Positions 18,657 through 27,428 of a stretch of DNA of 64,000 bases are shown here, in pieces. The notes beneath the pieces are model-generated. The model saw only the letters and a program-made list of their open reading frames with translations. It was not told the origin of the DNA and did no database searches. A program made the position numbers and the translations under genes. Within the stretch, counting starts at the first letter, position 1. Each line of letters opens with the position of its first letter. This DNA comes from JAIYCX01 sp964353175 (GTDB lineage: Bacteria > Bdellovibrionota_C > UBA2361 > SZUA-149 > DAOLCO01): contig CAYGUX010000009.1 in the NCBI GenBank assembly GCA_964353175.1, positions 1 to 64,000 on the forward strand, given 5' to 3'.

Positions 18657-18675
18657 GTAATTTAGCTAACATTAC
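18657..18675. promoter_or_regulatory. Palindromic operator candidate
   Basis: GTAAT and ATTAC arms flank a TTAGCTAA core, with one extra base on one side. It lies in the divergent promoter region, 21 bases upstream of the regulator start and about 93 bases from the binding-protein start. The placement fits an autoregulatory site. A weak -35-like TTTACA (18710-18715) and a poor TATGTA -10 (18733-18738) lie downstream for the plus-strand gene. Confidence 0.4.
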
Positions 18676-18767
18676 TAAGATGTTAAGACTATGTCAAGAG
18701 GGCCTGCTATTTACATTCTGACAGGTTTCGGCTATGTATCCTTTCACTAATTTATTAAGGCTTTGAT

Positions 18768-19850
18768 ATGAAACATCAGTCTATCTTTTTTTTTACAACC
18801 TTAACTTTAATCATCTCTTCCTTCACGAGCTATGCAGTGGCGGAGAATATCAAAATTGGCGCATTGTTATGCCTAAGTGGGGCCTGTGCTGACATTGGGG
18901 AGAACTCCCTCAAAGGCATTCAACTAGCCATAGATCAAATCAAAGAGAAAGACGGAGATCAGATAGATTTAGTGCTAGAAAATTCTGACGAACTAAATGG
19001 CTCTGCTCCAGTTAGTGCGTATCACTCTTTGAGAAGAAAACTTGATAATGCATTTATTATAGGGCCTACTTGGTCAATTGGGGGAATGGCAATTGCTCCT
19101 ATCGTAGCGAAAGATCCCAAGGTTTTGCTGATGTCCCCCTCCTTAGGAGTAAGAGAATTTAAGGAATTTGGAGATAACCTATTCTGCGTGTGGCCTCACG
19201 ATGATGTCGGAACTAAAGAGTTAGCTAAAAGAGCATTCTCAAGAGGTCAAAAACACCTTGCTATAATAGCTCACATCGCCCCTTGGGATCTAGCCCAAGC
19301 TAAAACATTCAAAGAAACGATTATTAAGCTAGGCGGAACCGTAGATCCATACATAGAATATCAAACCAATGAATTAGATCTTAAAACATATGCTTTAAAG
19401 ATCGTAAAAAGCAAGGCAGATGCTGTTTACCTCTCTAATTTTGCTCAAGCCGGGATATTCTCTAGGGAATTAAATAAATACGGCTATAAGGGAGTTAAGT
19501 ATGCTTCATACATGGATAGAATCCAGATAGAGCAGGCCAAGGGAAATCTAGAGGGAGTGGAATTTAATTTTCAACCAGAAGGCTCTGAAGACTTCTCCAC
19601 AGCCTACCTAAAAAAGTTCAACGAAAAGCCTAACACCTCAGCGGACACTGCATACGATGCGCTAAACCTAATCTACAAATCAATCAAAGAAACAAAATCA
19701 CAAGACCCTGCTGTCGTATCCAAGCACCTACTAACTATAAAAAATTACCACGGTGCCTCAGGAGAAATTACATTTGATGAAAAAGGCGGGATTACTCGGC
19801 CACCTGCGTTCTTTGTGTTGAAAGGAGAAAAATATGAGAGGGTAGAGTAA
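18768..19850 (+). CDS. ABC-type branched-chain/amide substrate-binding protein
   Basis: A 360-residue periplasmic protein with a signal peptide (residues 1 to about 25, ending SYAVAEN). It has a type 1 periplasmic binding fold of the LivJ family: IKIGALLCLSGACADIGENSLKGIQLA matches the usual ligand-lobe start. Its own permease and ATPase genes are not adjacent; livG-livH-livM are about 27 kb away. The upstream divergent TrmB-like gene may regulate it. The ligand is not predictable. Confidence 0.88.
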   Translation: MKHQSIFFFTTLTLIISSFTSYAVAENIKIGALLCLSGACADIGENSLKGIQLAIDQIKEKDGDQIDLVLENSDELNGSAPVSAYHSLRRKLDNAFIIGPTWSIGGMAIAPIVAKDPKVLLMSPSLGVREFKEFGDNLFCVWPHDDVGTKELAKRAFSRGQKHLAIIAHIAPWDLAQAKTFKETIIKLGGTVDPYIEYQTNELDLKTYALKIVKSKADAVYLSNFAQAGIFSRELNKYGYKGVKYASYMDRIQIEQAKGNLEGVEFNFQPEGSEDFSTAYLKKFNEKPNTSADTAYDALNLIYKSIKETKSQDPAVVSKHLLTIKNYHGASGEITFDEKGGITRPPAFFVLKGEKYERVE

Positions 19851-19869
19851 TTTCAAAAAGGACTAACAC

Positions 19870-19888
19870 CCTATAAATATAGGTTTTT
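19870..19888 (+). terminator. Weak intrinsic terminator-like hairpin
   Basis: CCTATA and TATAGG pair around AA, followed by TTTTT, about 20 bases after the binding-protein stop. The stem is AT-rich, so termination may be inefficient. The 14-base palindrome is almost the same as one at 39321-39334. Confidence 0.4.
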
Positions 19889-19977
19889 CAGCGCGATAAG
19901 TCTCAAGCTTTTGGACGATCTTGCATTAGCGCCCCCATAGAACTATAGATTGCCCATTTAAATTAAGGGGTGATTTC

Positions 19978-20718
19978 ATGGGCAGTGCATCAAAGGAAGA
20001 GGATAATAGATTTTCAGGCGCAATTGGAGAAGATTATGATGCCACTTTCCCTCTAATATGTCCCCATTTAGACCAATTAGAGCAAAGCGTAGCAGATGCC
20101 TTCCTCTCACTACGCAAATCTGATCCAAATAGAAAGTTAAAAATATTAGATCTTGGTAGCGGAGATGGACTGACAGCTGTTCCCATCCTAAATACTATTA
20201 CCAACATTGATTTGACTGCTCTTGACAACGAATCAAAAATGCTAGGCCACATGGAAGCAAAGCTTGGAAATACTTTCCAAACCTCATCCATTAATTATGT
20301 TTGCGAAGATGCACTATCATATTTACAAAAATGCCAAGAAGCTACTTTCGATTGCATAGGTTCATGCTTTGTAATTCACAACATGCACGAAGATTATAGA
20401 CGAGAGTTGATCAAAGAAATTTATAGAGTTTTAAAAGTTAACGGCATTTTTGCAAATGCGGATAAGCTGGCCGAACCTCAGCCACACCATGGGCAAGTAT
20501 TTTTAAAACAATTAACATTAGTAATAGATGCATACACTGCTGCTAATAGGCCTGACTTGCTAAGAGAATGGGTTCTGCATTACCTTGAAGACAATATTCC
20601 TGGCGTAGTTTGGTTTGAATCTGACGCTATTATGGATCTTAAGAATGCTGGCTTTACCTCTGTCTCAAATACTTTCCGCTATGATCTTGAGGCAACCTTG
20701 GTGGCTGTAAAGGATTGA
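19978..20718 (+). CDS. SAM-dependent methyltransferase
   Basis: A 246-residue class I methyltransferase. LDLGSGDG (about 57-64) is motif I for S-adenosylmethionine, and DLTALDNESKML and CIGSCFVIHNM correspond to the post-motif I acidic strand and motif IV. The next segment, LIKEIYRVLKVNGIFANADK, is typical of small-molecule methyltransferases. The C-terminal region is helical. It has no operon partner and the substrate is unknown. Confidence 0.8.
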   Translation: MGSASKEEDNRFSGAIGEDYDATFPLICPHLDQLEQSVADAFLSLRKSDPNRKLKILDLGSGDGLTAVPILNTITNIDLTALDNESKMLGHMEAKLGNTFQTSSINYVCEDALSYLQKCQEATFDCIGSCFVIHNMHEDYRRELIKEIYRVLKVNGIFANADKLAEPQPHHGQVFLKQLTLVIDAYTAANRPDLLREWVLHYLEDNIPGVVWFESDAIMDLKNAGFTSVSNTFRYDLEATLVAVKD

Positions 20719-20779
20719 ACTATCAAACCTCAGGCGCGTGGCCGAATTTACAATTTGTCACACACAAACCATCTCCACC

Positions 20780-20830
20780 CCAACTCCCTTTGCGCCGTCT
20801 TCGCGTCCTTTGCGCCTTTGCGGTTCAAAC
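20780..20830. repeat. TTTGCG-rich simple repeat
   Basis: Between the methyltransferase and the Omp85 gene the unit CTTTGCGCC recurs in variant forms (CTTTGCGCCGTC, TTCGCGTCC, TTTGCGCCTTTGCGG) over about 50 bases, ending in TTTGCGGTTCAAA. I saw no coding potential. The composition is more GC-rich than the surroundings. Confidence 0.5.
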
Positions 20831-20843
20831 TCCCCAACATCCC

Positions 20844-23594
20844 CTAAAAAGCATTTCCAATAGAAACAATAAACCTTCCCCATCTTTCCCCAAACTCTCT
20901 ATCTGTTGCTAGTCCTAATTCAGCTGCCAGAGGACCAATGGGGGTAGCATACTGCATTCCTACACCAGGAGAATATCTGAGCCCATCAAGTCTATATTTA
21001 GTATCACCAGTAAAACCAGAGCTATTTCTAAGCATTGCTTGAGCAATATCTAAGAACCCAAGCAACGTTAATCCATCACCTAGGTTGTGCCGCAACTCTT
21101 GAGAGAAAACCACCATAGTATCGCCACCTACGACTAGACCATTTACCGATCGAGGCCCCACTTGGTACCGAGTATAGCCACGTATGGTATCTCGCCCACC
21201 TAAAAAATACCTACTCCCTAAAGGAACGACATCTTCATTTAATGCCTCCAGAAAACCGCCACGCAAATGGATTGCATATGAATTATTTACACTTACAGGG
21301 AACACACTAGAACCATCAAAATGGCCTTCCACTATCCCTGTTTCAGAGCCCAAGGCTTCTGGCAAAAAGCCTCCGCCAATTTCTAATCGATATCCCCTAG
21401 TAGTAACAAAGGGGTCATCTCTTTTATCGAGCTCTAAGCTCCCTCTAATTCCGGAATAAAAAGTATTTCCCACGTCTCGAGGCCCCAATATTAAATCGTC
21501 GCTAACATCGTGAAGCCGTTCTCCGTAAAATGTCTGAGAGATACTAAGGCCAAGATTTTCCAAAAAAGGGTAGCGTAAACTTTGAGTTACCCCCTCACGA
21601 TCTAATTTAAAAGATCTGTTTAAATTTAAAGCGGTCTGATAGAAACCTTCGATAGTATAGTCCAAATTAGAGCTAAAGATCCTAGGACTAGCAAAAGCCA
21701 ATCTAGTCCTTGCTGCATCAAAATCAGCAAAACCTTGCTTAAAGTACCCATCGATACCTAAAACAAGAGCTTGCCCAGTTCCAAACAGATTCCTCTGAGC
21801 CAGTTGAGTTTGTAAATGCAAGCCATCTTGCGTACTCATCTCAAACAAACCTTGCAAAAGACCGGTTTCTTTCTCCCGTACCCTAACCAAAAGCACTTCA
21901 TCTTCAGAATCAAGAATCCCATCTAAGGGCCCGATTTGCACGGAAGAAAAAACGCCTAGGCCGAACAAACTTTGTTTCGAAGCATCAATTTTGGTAGAAT
22001 CCCATACATCCCCTTCTTCAATTCTTAATTCTCTTAAAATCAAAGAGTCTTGAGTAAAATAGTTTCCAGCACAGATTATCTTTTCTACCTTGACCTTTTT
22101 TCCCTGTTCGATCTCTAAATCTAGTGTTGAAGTTGAACTATCAAAGGCTACAGTGAGTTTAGCAGTAGCGTATCCCTCTTCTATTAAAAGTTGCTTAAAC
22201 TCTTCGTTTAAGTTAATTAAATTCTTCTCTTCGTATCTCTTCCCATTTAAATCTGAGGTTTTTTCTTCACATTCCTGAATAAACCCATCGATATCACCAC
22301 CTTTAATATCACACTTAACATGTGCGATTAAGACCTCTCCTCGTTCCGTAATTATAAACTTCTCTCTTATTGTTTGGTTTGTTGTATCCACATCTAGGTC
22401 ACCTTTAACATCGACTCCTTCAAATCCCTGCTTAGCATAAACATACCGAATCTTAGCGCTATCATTCTCGATAGTGCTAAGTGTTGGAGATAAGGTTGCC
22501 CTAAAAATGCTATATCGATAAGAGACCTCCGCTAAAAGATCTTCTTCTTTTATTTGATGATTACCAATAAACAATGGAGGCAACACTTTAAATTTATTGC
22601 CTTCATTAACCTTTATCAGTATTTCACCACCGTCTGTTAAACCATCCTGACTACATTCAACTATAGCATCAAAATATCCAGCTCTTCGATACTGATACCG
22701 AATATCCTCACATAAAGAAGTGGTAATGTTTGCTCTAAGAGGTACTAGGCGAGAATCCAATTTTAATGAACTCAATAGATCAGATTTAGAAATAGAGTTG
22801 GCCCCTTCTAACTTAAAACTTAAGCTAGACTTAGGATCAATGTTATACTTTACGATCTCTCCATCTGATGCAATCCTAATTCTTGCCTGGTAGAATCCGG
22901 AATCTCTAAGTATTTGATATACATTTTGCCTTAATTTCCTTTGAAAATACTTAGTTAGTATAGCTCCTTCAGTAACACTAATGATGTCCTCGATCTCTGA
23001 TTTAATGCTTTCTAAGCCCTCTCCTTGAATTTCCACTGTACGCACTCTCCTTGGCCTGCCTTCTTCTATCCAAAAAAGAAAAGAAACCAATGGTATAGTA
23101 TCTTCAAACCTCTGATCTACCGTTATTTTGGCATCAAAGTAACCTTGCTCAATATAATAAGTCTCTAACTTTTGGCGAGCTACCTCTGCACTCTGAGAGT
23201 CGATGACATCACCAGACCTGTTTAAAATAGCTCTCTTCAAATCCTTGGTCAATAAATCACTATTTCCAAAAAACTCAATCTCAGAAAGTACGTTATTGGG
23301 AATCAATTTAAAACTCAACACCAATTCATTAGAGGAATTTCTCTCCAGGCGATATTCAATATTTTGAAAAATTCGTCGATTCTTTAAATGAGTAACCGCA
23401 TCCGCAATCTTCACAAGATCACATTCACTACCAGGTGAGATATCAATCCCACGTATCAATGAGTCATAAGATAGATTTAACTGTACCTCAAACTTAATTT
23501 GATGAATTGGCCCAACACAATCCTCAGCTACACTCAAAGTTGTAAAGAATATAATAGAAAGAAAAACAAAAAATTTGCTGGAGTGCTTAATCAT
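20844..23594 (-). CDS. Omp85-family outer membrane assembly protein (TamA/BamA-like)
   Basis: A 916-residue outer-membrane protein. A signal peptide (about 1-23) is followed by roughly 550 residues that look like serial POTRA domains, about seven by length, and then a C-terminal 16-strand-type barrel of about 340 residues. The lid-loop motif appears as LGGRDTIRGY and the last residue is Phe, as in outer-membrane barrel proteins. It overlaps the upstream TamB-like gene by eight bases, which supports a TamA-like role in a translocation and assembly module. Length and POTRA number exceed E. coli TamA (three) and BamA (five). Confidence 0.88.
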   Translation of the reverse strand: MIKHSSKFFVFLSIIFFTTLSVAEDCVGPIHQIKFEVQLNLSYDSLIRGIDISPGSECDLVKIADAVTHLKNRRIFQNIEYRLERNSSNELVLSFKLIPNNVLSEIEFFGNSDLLTKDLKRAILNRSGDVIDSQSAEVARQKLETYYIEQGYFDAKITVDQRFEDTIPLVSFLFWIEEGRPRRVRTVEIQGEGLESIKSEIEDIISVTEGAILTKYFQRKLRQNVYQILRDSGFYQARIRIASDGEIVKYNIDPKSSLSFKLEGANSISKSDLLSSLKLDSRLVPLRANITTSLCEDIRYQYRRAGYFDAIVECSQDGLTDGGEILIKVNEGNKFKVLPPLFIGNHQIKEEDLLAEVSYRYSIFRATLSPTLSTIENDSAKIRYVYAKQGFEGVDVKGDLDVDTTNQTIREKFIITERGEVLIAHVKCDIKGGDIDGFIQECEEKTSDLNGKRYEEKNLINLNEEFKQLLIEEGYATAKLTVAFDSSTSTLDLEIEQGKKVKVEKIICAGNYFTQDSLILRELRIEEGDVWDSTKIDASKQSLFGLGVFSSVQIGPLDGILDSEDEVLLVRVREKETGLLQGLFEMSTQDGLHLQTQLAQRNLFGTGQALVLGIDGYFKQGFADFDAARTRLAFASPRIFSSNLDYTIEGFYQTALNLNRSFKLDREGVTQSLRYPFLENLGLSISQTFYGERLHDVSDDLILGPRDVGNTFYSGIRGSLELDKRDDPFVTTRGYRLEIGGGFLPEALGSETGIVEGHFDGSSVFPVSVNNSYAIHLRGGFLEALNEDVVPLGSRYFLGGRDTIRGYTRYQVGPRSVNGLVVGGDTMVVFSQELRHNLGDGLTLLGFLDIAQAMLRNSSGFTGDTKYRLDGLRYSPGVGMQYATPIGPLAAELGLATDREFGERWGRFIVSIGNAF

Positions 23595-26500
23595 TTGCCT
23601 CCTCTAGGGATCTAGACTTAACCGAATCAGGTAAAAAGCTAAAACCCTTAAATGTCCTTCGATATTGAAAGCCTGCTCCAATATTTCCACTACCAATACG
23701 ACTAGCTTCGGTGACAGCCTGCGATCGCCAACTTGTCAGCAAAGAAAAAGAATCATCCAAACGATATTCTATTTTAGCTCCACTCGCCTTATCCCCTGAT
23801 AGCTCATTTGAAATAGTCGCTCTGAAATCTTGAATCAATGGTCTGCTTGCAAATACCTGAGGTACAAATTCTCCCGTTCTCACAGCCACCCCAGTTTCCA
23901 CCCGAACATCATCAAAGCCTGTCAACCCAGAGACCCTCTCCAGTAACGTCAAATCAGAACTAGGACTTAATAAATCTCTAAAACCAAAATTAGCTACCTT
24001 TTCATCAACCAATTTCAACTGATTACCCGCGGCACCAACTCCAAGTTGTTTAGCTAAGTCCTTAGAGCTACTTTCTCCTTCGGAAGTTAAAGATAACTTA
24101 CTATTTTTGACACTTCCGCCTAAACTCAAGAATACTTTGGTATCGTTTCCAGTACGGTTTCGCAAAGAGCCTTCGGAAGTCAAAGATATTGAAGGATCCA
24201 TAACTAACATAAAATCTTCGAAAAGTAACTCGCCAGATAAAATTTGGAACTCGGTTTGATTTACCTTAAAATTTCCATCTAAAACCTTCACTCGACCTTG
24301 AACAAAAGGATTAAATAAGTCTGAGCTCAAATGTAGGTCTCCTATAAACTCAGCTTGTACCACATTTGTATCCAACAACATCCCACCCTTCGACACGATA
24401 TGTAAATCAGCCAATATTCCCGAGCTTTCGATCGGAGCAGTTGCTCTTCTATCAGAAGGATTTCCTTTTCTAAAAAAGTCAGTCACAATATGAATTAAAG
24501 TTTCTAAATTTACTGAATTCTCATATACAGCTTCTTCCACCTCTACCGTGCCTCTTAAAACAGTAGGAAGACCCTTATCCGTACCCAAACTTAATATAGA
24601 GTTAAAGTCTATGAACAATCCATCAATGGGCTCCAGTTTCATATTCTTGCCTTCTGAAACTACCGAAATTCGTCTTAGATCTTTAGAGAAAATATTATCC
24701 GCTTGTCCACGCATACTAAATACACCATCCGCGAACTCTCCAGATACTTTTTCTATTTGAAGCTGATCACCTAAAAACTTAATCGTGCCATTTACTCCCT
24801 CAGCTCCAACAATAGAATTTCCTAATACTAAATTAAAACTACTCTCACGCATTGTAGCTAATCCAAATATTTGTGGACTAAAAACTTCCCCTCTAACTTG
24901 AGCATTTACGATGACTTGACCCTGAATACTTTCCATTATATCTAAATTTTTGGCCAAGGTATTAAGAGAGATATCTCCAGCAAGATCCAAACTCCATCCA
25001 AGCTTTTCATCTAAATATCCGTTAACGCTCAATGGCAATGGAAGTAGCACCTCTTGCACCTTTATTCTTCCCTTTTCTAGAGTCAAACGAATTGGTTCTT
25101 TTGGCTGAAATTCACTCCAATCAGCAGGGAGTAGAATATCAAGATCTAAATTTGCTTCGGAGTCCAAAATATTGTTAGTTGTTCCCGTGTATTTAAAACT
25201 ACCGTTTAATCCAATATCTTCATCTATAAAATCTTCAAAGAATGGAGCGTCTTTTAAATTTAGATTTTGAATACTTAATTCTGCTTTCAAGCTAGGATTT
25301 AGAAAACTTTTCTCTAAATGCCCACTTACGGAACTTTCTTTATTTCCTAAAGTAGCCTTTAATTCTTCCTTATCTACTTTCACCTGGCTAGTAATCAACT
25401 TGGAATAGTTGGTGGTATCTATTGTTACTGAGCCATCAAATACTGGTGATTCCGTAGAACCAGAAAAGCTACCCATCATGCTTAGACGTGGCTGTTTTTC
25501 GATAGTCTTGGGTGGCAAATTAACAATCTCAGATATAAGTAAGTCGCTTACGTTTAATTCCCCTGACACCTTACCCTTAAGTGATTTTAATAGAAGCTTA
25601 TTTTTATGGCTACCTTTTGCTTGCACAGAAAAATCAACCAAATCTCTATCAGACTTCAATTGAATCTCCGTAATTGACTTGCCTTGATTCAATAGTTCAC
25701 CTACTCCTTCAAAATAAGAATCTTGAATCCCCTTAAAATTAAGAGTTCCAGCTCCAGAGAAATTTAAAATTGAATCTAGAATCGAAGATCTATTTACATT
25801 TTGAACAACTGTAGTAGGTAAAACTTTAAACAGCTCCAAAGTGTCTAGCAATACAAATAGAGGTAACTTAGTAATTTGAAGTTTCTTAAAGTTGATCTTT
25901 TCATCCTGACCAAAAGTAAAATCAATATTGGAAATATTGCTCGCAAGTCCGAGAATGCTAAAACTACTATCCACATCCAATACATCATGATCCTTTTTTA
26001 AGCCTAGCTTAAAAATATTACTACCTTCTCTGGAAAAATTAACATCTAAATCTGAAATTCCCTCTATTTTAGAATACTGAAGGCCGAGATCTATGTCTCC
26101 TTTACCTAGAAGTTTAATGAAATTTGCAGCCGTATCTGGAATACATTCATTTAACTTATGAGCTTCTGCTCTTATGATTGCCTTCTTAGGTATTTGCACT
26201 ATTACTTTCTCACCTAAAGCTAGAGAAATTTCTTCAATGCTTGCGATGCTATTTATTTCAGCATTATATAACTTCAAACCCTTATTCTGAAATATGATCT
26301 CTTCTATCGAACCCTTCAGCTGACAAGCTTGGTCCTTAGAATTCTGTAAGTCATAATTTAAACTACTATGAATTTGAGGGCTATAGATACTATCCTTCAC
26401 AGTACCTTTCATTTCCATCATTCCTTCAAACTCCCCACCTAAGGCCTTGCCAAACTGACTAACTAGAACCTTACCATCATAGGATATATCAAACTGATCA

Positions 26501-27222
26501 CTACGTATGTCAATTGTTCCCCTAAGTGTTACCACCTCTCCCAATTGAGTTAAGGTAGTTTCAATTATTTTCAATTCCCCTCCTCCAGCCTGCATCTCTA
26601 AATTCAGCTCGCCCAAACTCGCATTAATATTTTCTGATATTAAATAAACCTCTTTGGCATTCGCTCTTAGGACTACAGGGGTGACTCGACTATCCACAGG
26701 ATCTTCCGCTGTAAAAACAATTGATTCGGCGGACAAATAGTAGTCTCGATGTCCGAATAGAATGCTTGGTTGAGATTTTTTTCCTACAACTTCCACACGA
26801 GGTACCCAAGCATGCCAACCTCGAGCCTTCTTGGAGTTCTTATCCCTATTTGGTTTCTTGAGTACGAATTTCAAAGTCCTTAAAAAAGCTGACTCCCCTA
26901 CTAAACTTTTTGTGGATGCCCCCTCTATAAGTAATGTTGATACTTTTAATGTCTTATGCCACAGTTCACTGGCATCGATCTGTACGAATATTTTATCTGA
27001 ATAAAATCCTTCTCCTTCCTTCTCATCCTCACAAACAATAGAGACGTTTTCAATACTTGCACTAAAGGATAATATACTTAACTGAGGGTTAGCTAAGCTC
27101 ACCGCACAAGAAGTTCCTTCTCTGAAGACATTCTTAAGAATCTCCCCCGCGAACTTAGGAAGGAAAAAATACCCTGATAATAGAAGTCCTAATGTAATTA
27201 ATAAGAATAGAGTTTTTCTCAC
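23587..27222 (-). CDS. tamB: TamB-family translocation/assembly module protein
   Basis: A 1211-residue protein with an N-terminal membrane helix (about residues 3-20) and a long beta-rich, AsmA-like repetitive body that would span the periplasm. The C-terminal ~200 residues, including LAKQLGVGAAGNQLKL and VETGVAVRTGEFVPQVF, resemble the TamB (DUF490) C-terminal domain that contacts the Omp85 partner. It overlaps the downstream Omp85 gene by eight bases. It is likely to help insert barrel proteins or move lipids between the membranes; both roles are known for the family. Confidence 0.85.
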   Translation of the reverse strand: MRKTLFLLITLGLLLSGYFFLPKFAGEILKNVFREGTSCAVSLANPQLSILSFSASIENVSIVCEDEKEGEGFYSDKIFVQIDASELWHKTLKVSTLLIEGASTKSLVGESAFLRTLKFVLKKPNRDKNSKKARGWHAWVPRVEVVGKKSQPSILFGHRDYYLSAESIVFTAEDPVDSRVTPVVLRANAKEVYLISENINASLGELNLEMQAGGGELKIIETTLTQLGEVVTLRGTIDIRSDQFDISYDGKVLVSQFGKALGGEFEGMMEMKGTVKDSIYSPQIHSSLNYDLQNSKDQACQLKGSIEEIIFQNKGLKLYNAEINSIASIEEISLALGEKVIVQIPKKAIIRAEAHKLNECIPDTAANFIKLLGKGDIDLGLQYSKIEGISDLDVNFSREGSNIFKLGLKKDHDVLDVDSSFSILGLASNISNIDFTFGQDEKINFKKLQITKLPLFVLLDTLELFKVLPTTVVQNVNRSSILDSILNFSGAGTLNFKGIQDSYFEGVGELLNQGKSITEIQLKSDRDLVDFSVQAKGSHKNKLLLKSLKGKVSGELNVSDLLISEIVNLPPKTIEKQPRLSMMGSFSGSTESPVFDGSVTIDTTNYSKLITSQVKVDKEELKATLGNKESSVSGHLEKSFLNPSLKAELSIQNLNLKDAPFFEDFIDEDIGLNGSFKYTGTTNNILDSEANLDLDILLPADWSEFQPKEPIRLTLEKGRIKVQEVLLPLPLSVNGYLDEKLGWSLDLAGDISLNTLAKNLDIMESIQGQVIVNAQVRGEVFSPQIFGLATMRESSFNLVLGNSIVGAEGVNGTIKFLGDQLQIEKVSGEFADGVFSMRGQADNIFSKDLRRISVVSEGKNMKLEPIDGLFIDFNSILSLGTDKGLPTVLRGTVEVEEAVYENSVNLETLIHIVTDFFRKGNPSDRRATAPIESSGILADLHIVSKGGMLLDTNVVQAEFIGDLHLSSDLFNPFVQGRVKVLDGNFKVNQTEFQILSGELLFEDFMLVMDPSISLTSEGSLRNRTGNDTKVFLSLGGSVKNSKLSLTSEGESSSKDLAKQLGVGAAGNQLKLVDEKVANFGFRDLLSPSSDLTLLERVSGLTGFDDVRVETGVAVRTGEFVPQVFASRPLIQDFRATISNELSGDKASGAKIEYRLDDSFSLLTSWRSQAVTEASRIGSGNIGAGFQYRRTFKGFSFLPDSVKSRSLEEAND

Positions 27223-27337
27223 GAAGTGTCTTAATTTTGATTAACCTACTGTTTTAATGCGGACTCTTCTCTAACTCATCGGAATAAGTAATAGAATTGC
27301 TTTTGGCCGTACCATGCTAAAGATTAAAACGGTCTGC

Positions 27338-27354
27338 AATATGTACAACATATT
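27338..27354. promoter_or_regulatory. Perfect inverted repeat in a divergent promoter region
   Basis: AATATGT and ACATATT flank ACA, forming a 7-bp perfect palindrome between the tamB start and the receiver-fusion gene. Its placement fits an operator, and nothing identifies the regulator. Confidence 0.4.
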
Positions 27355-27428
27355 AAGGCATCTTGTCCCCTTATTATGAGCAAAAAAACCCCCTTTAGTG
27401 TTTAATCAAGTTCGTCGATATCCCATAG

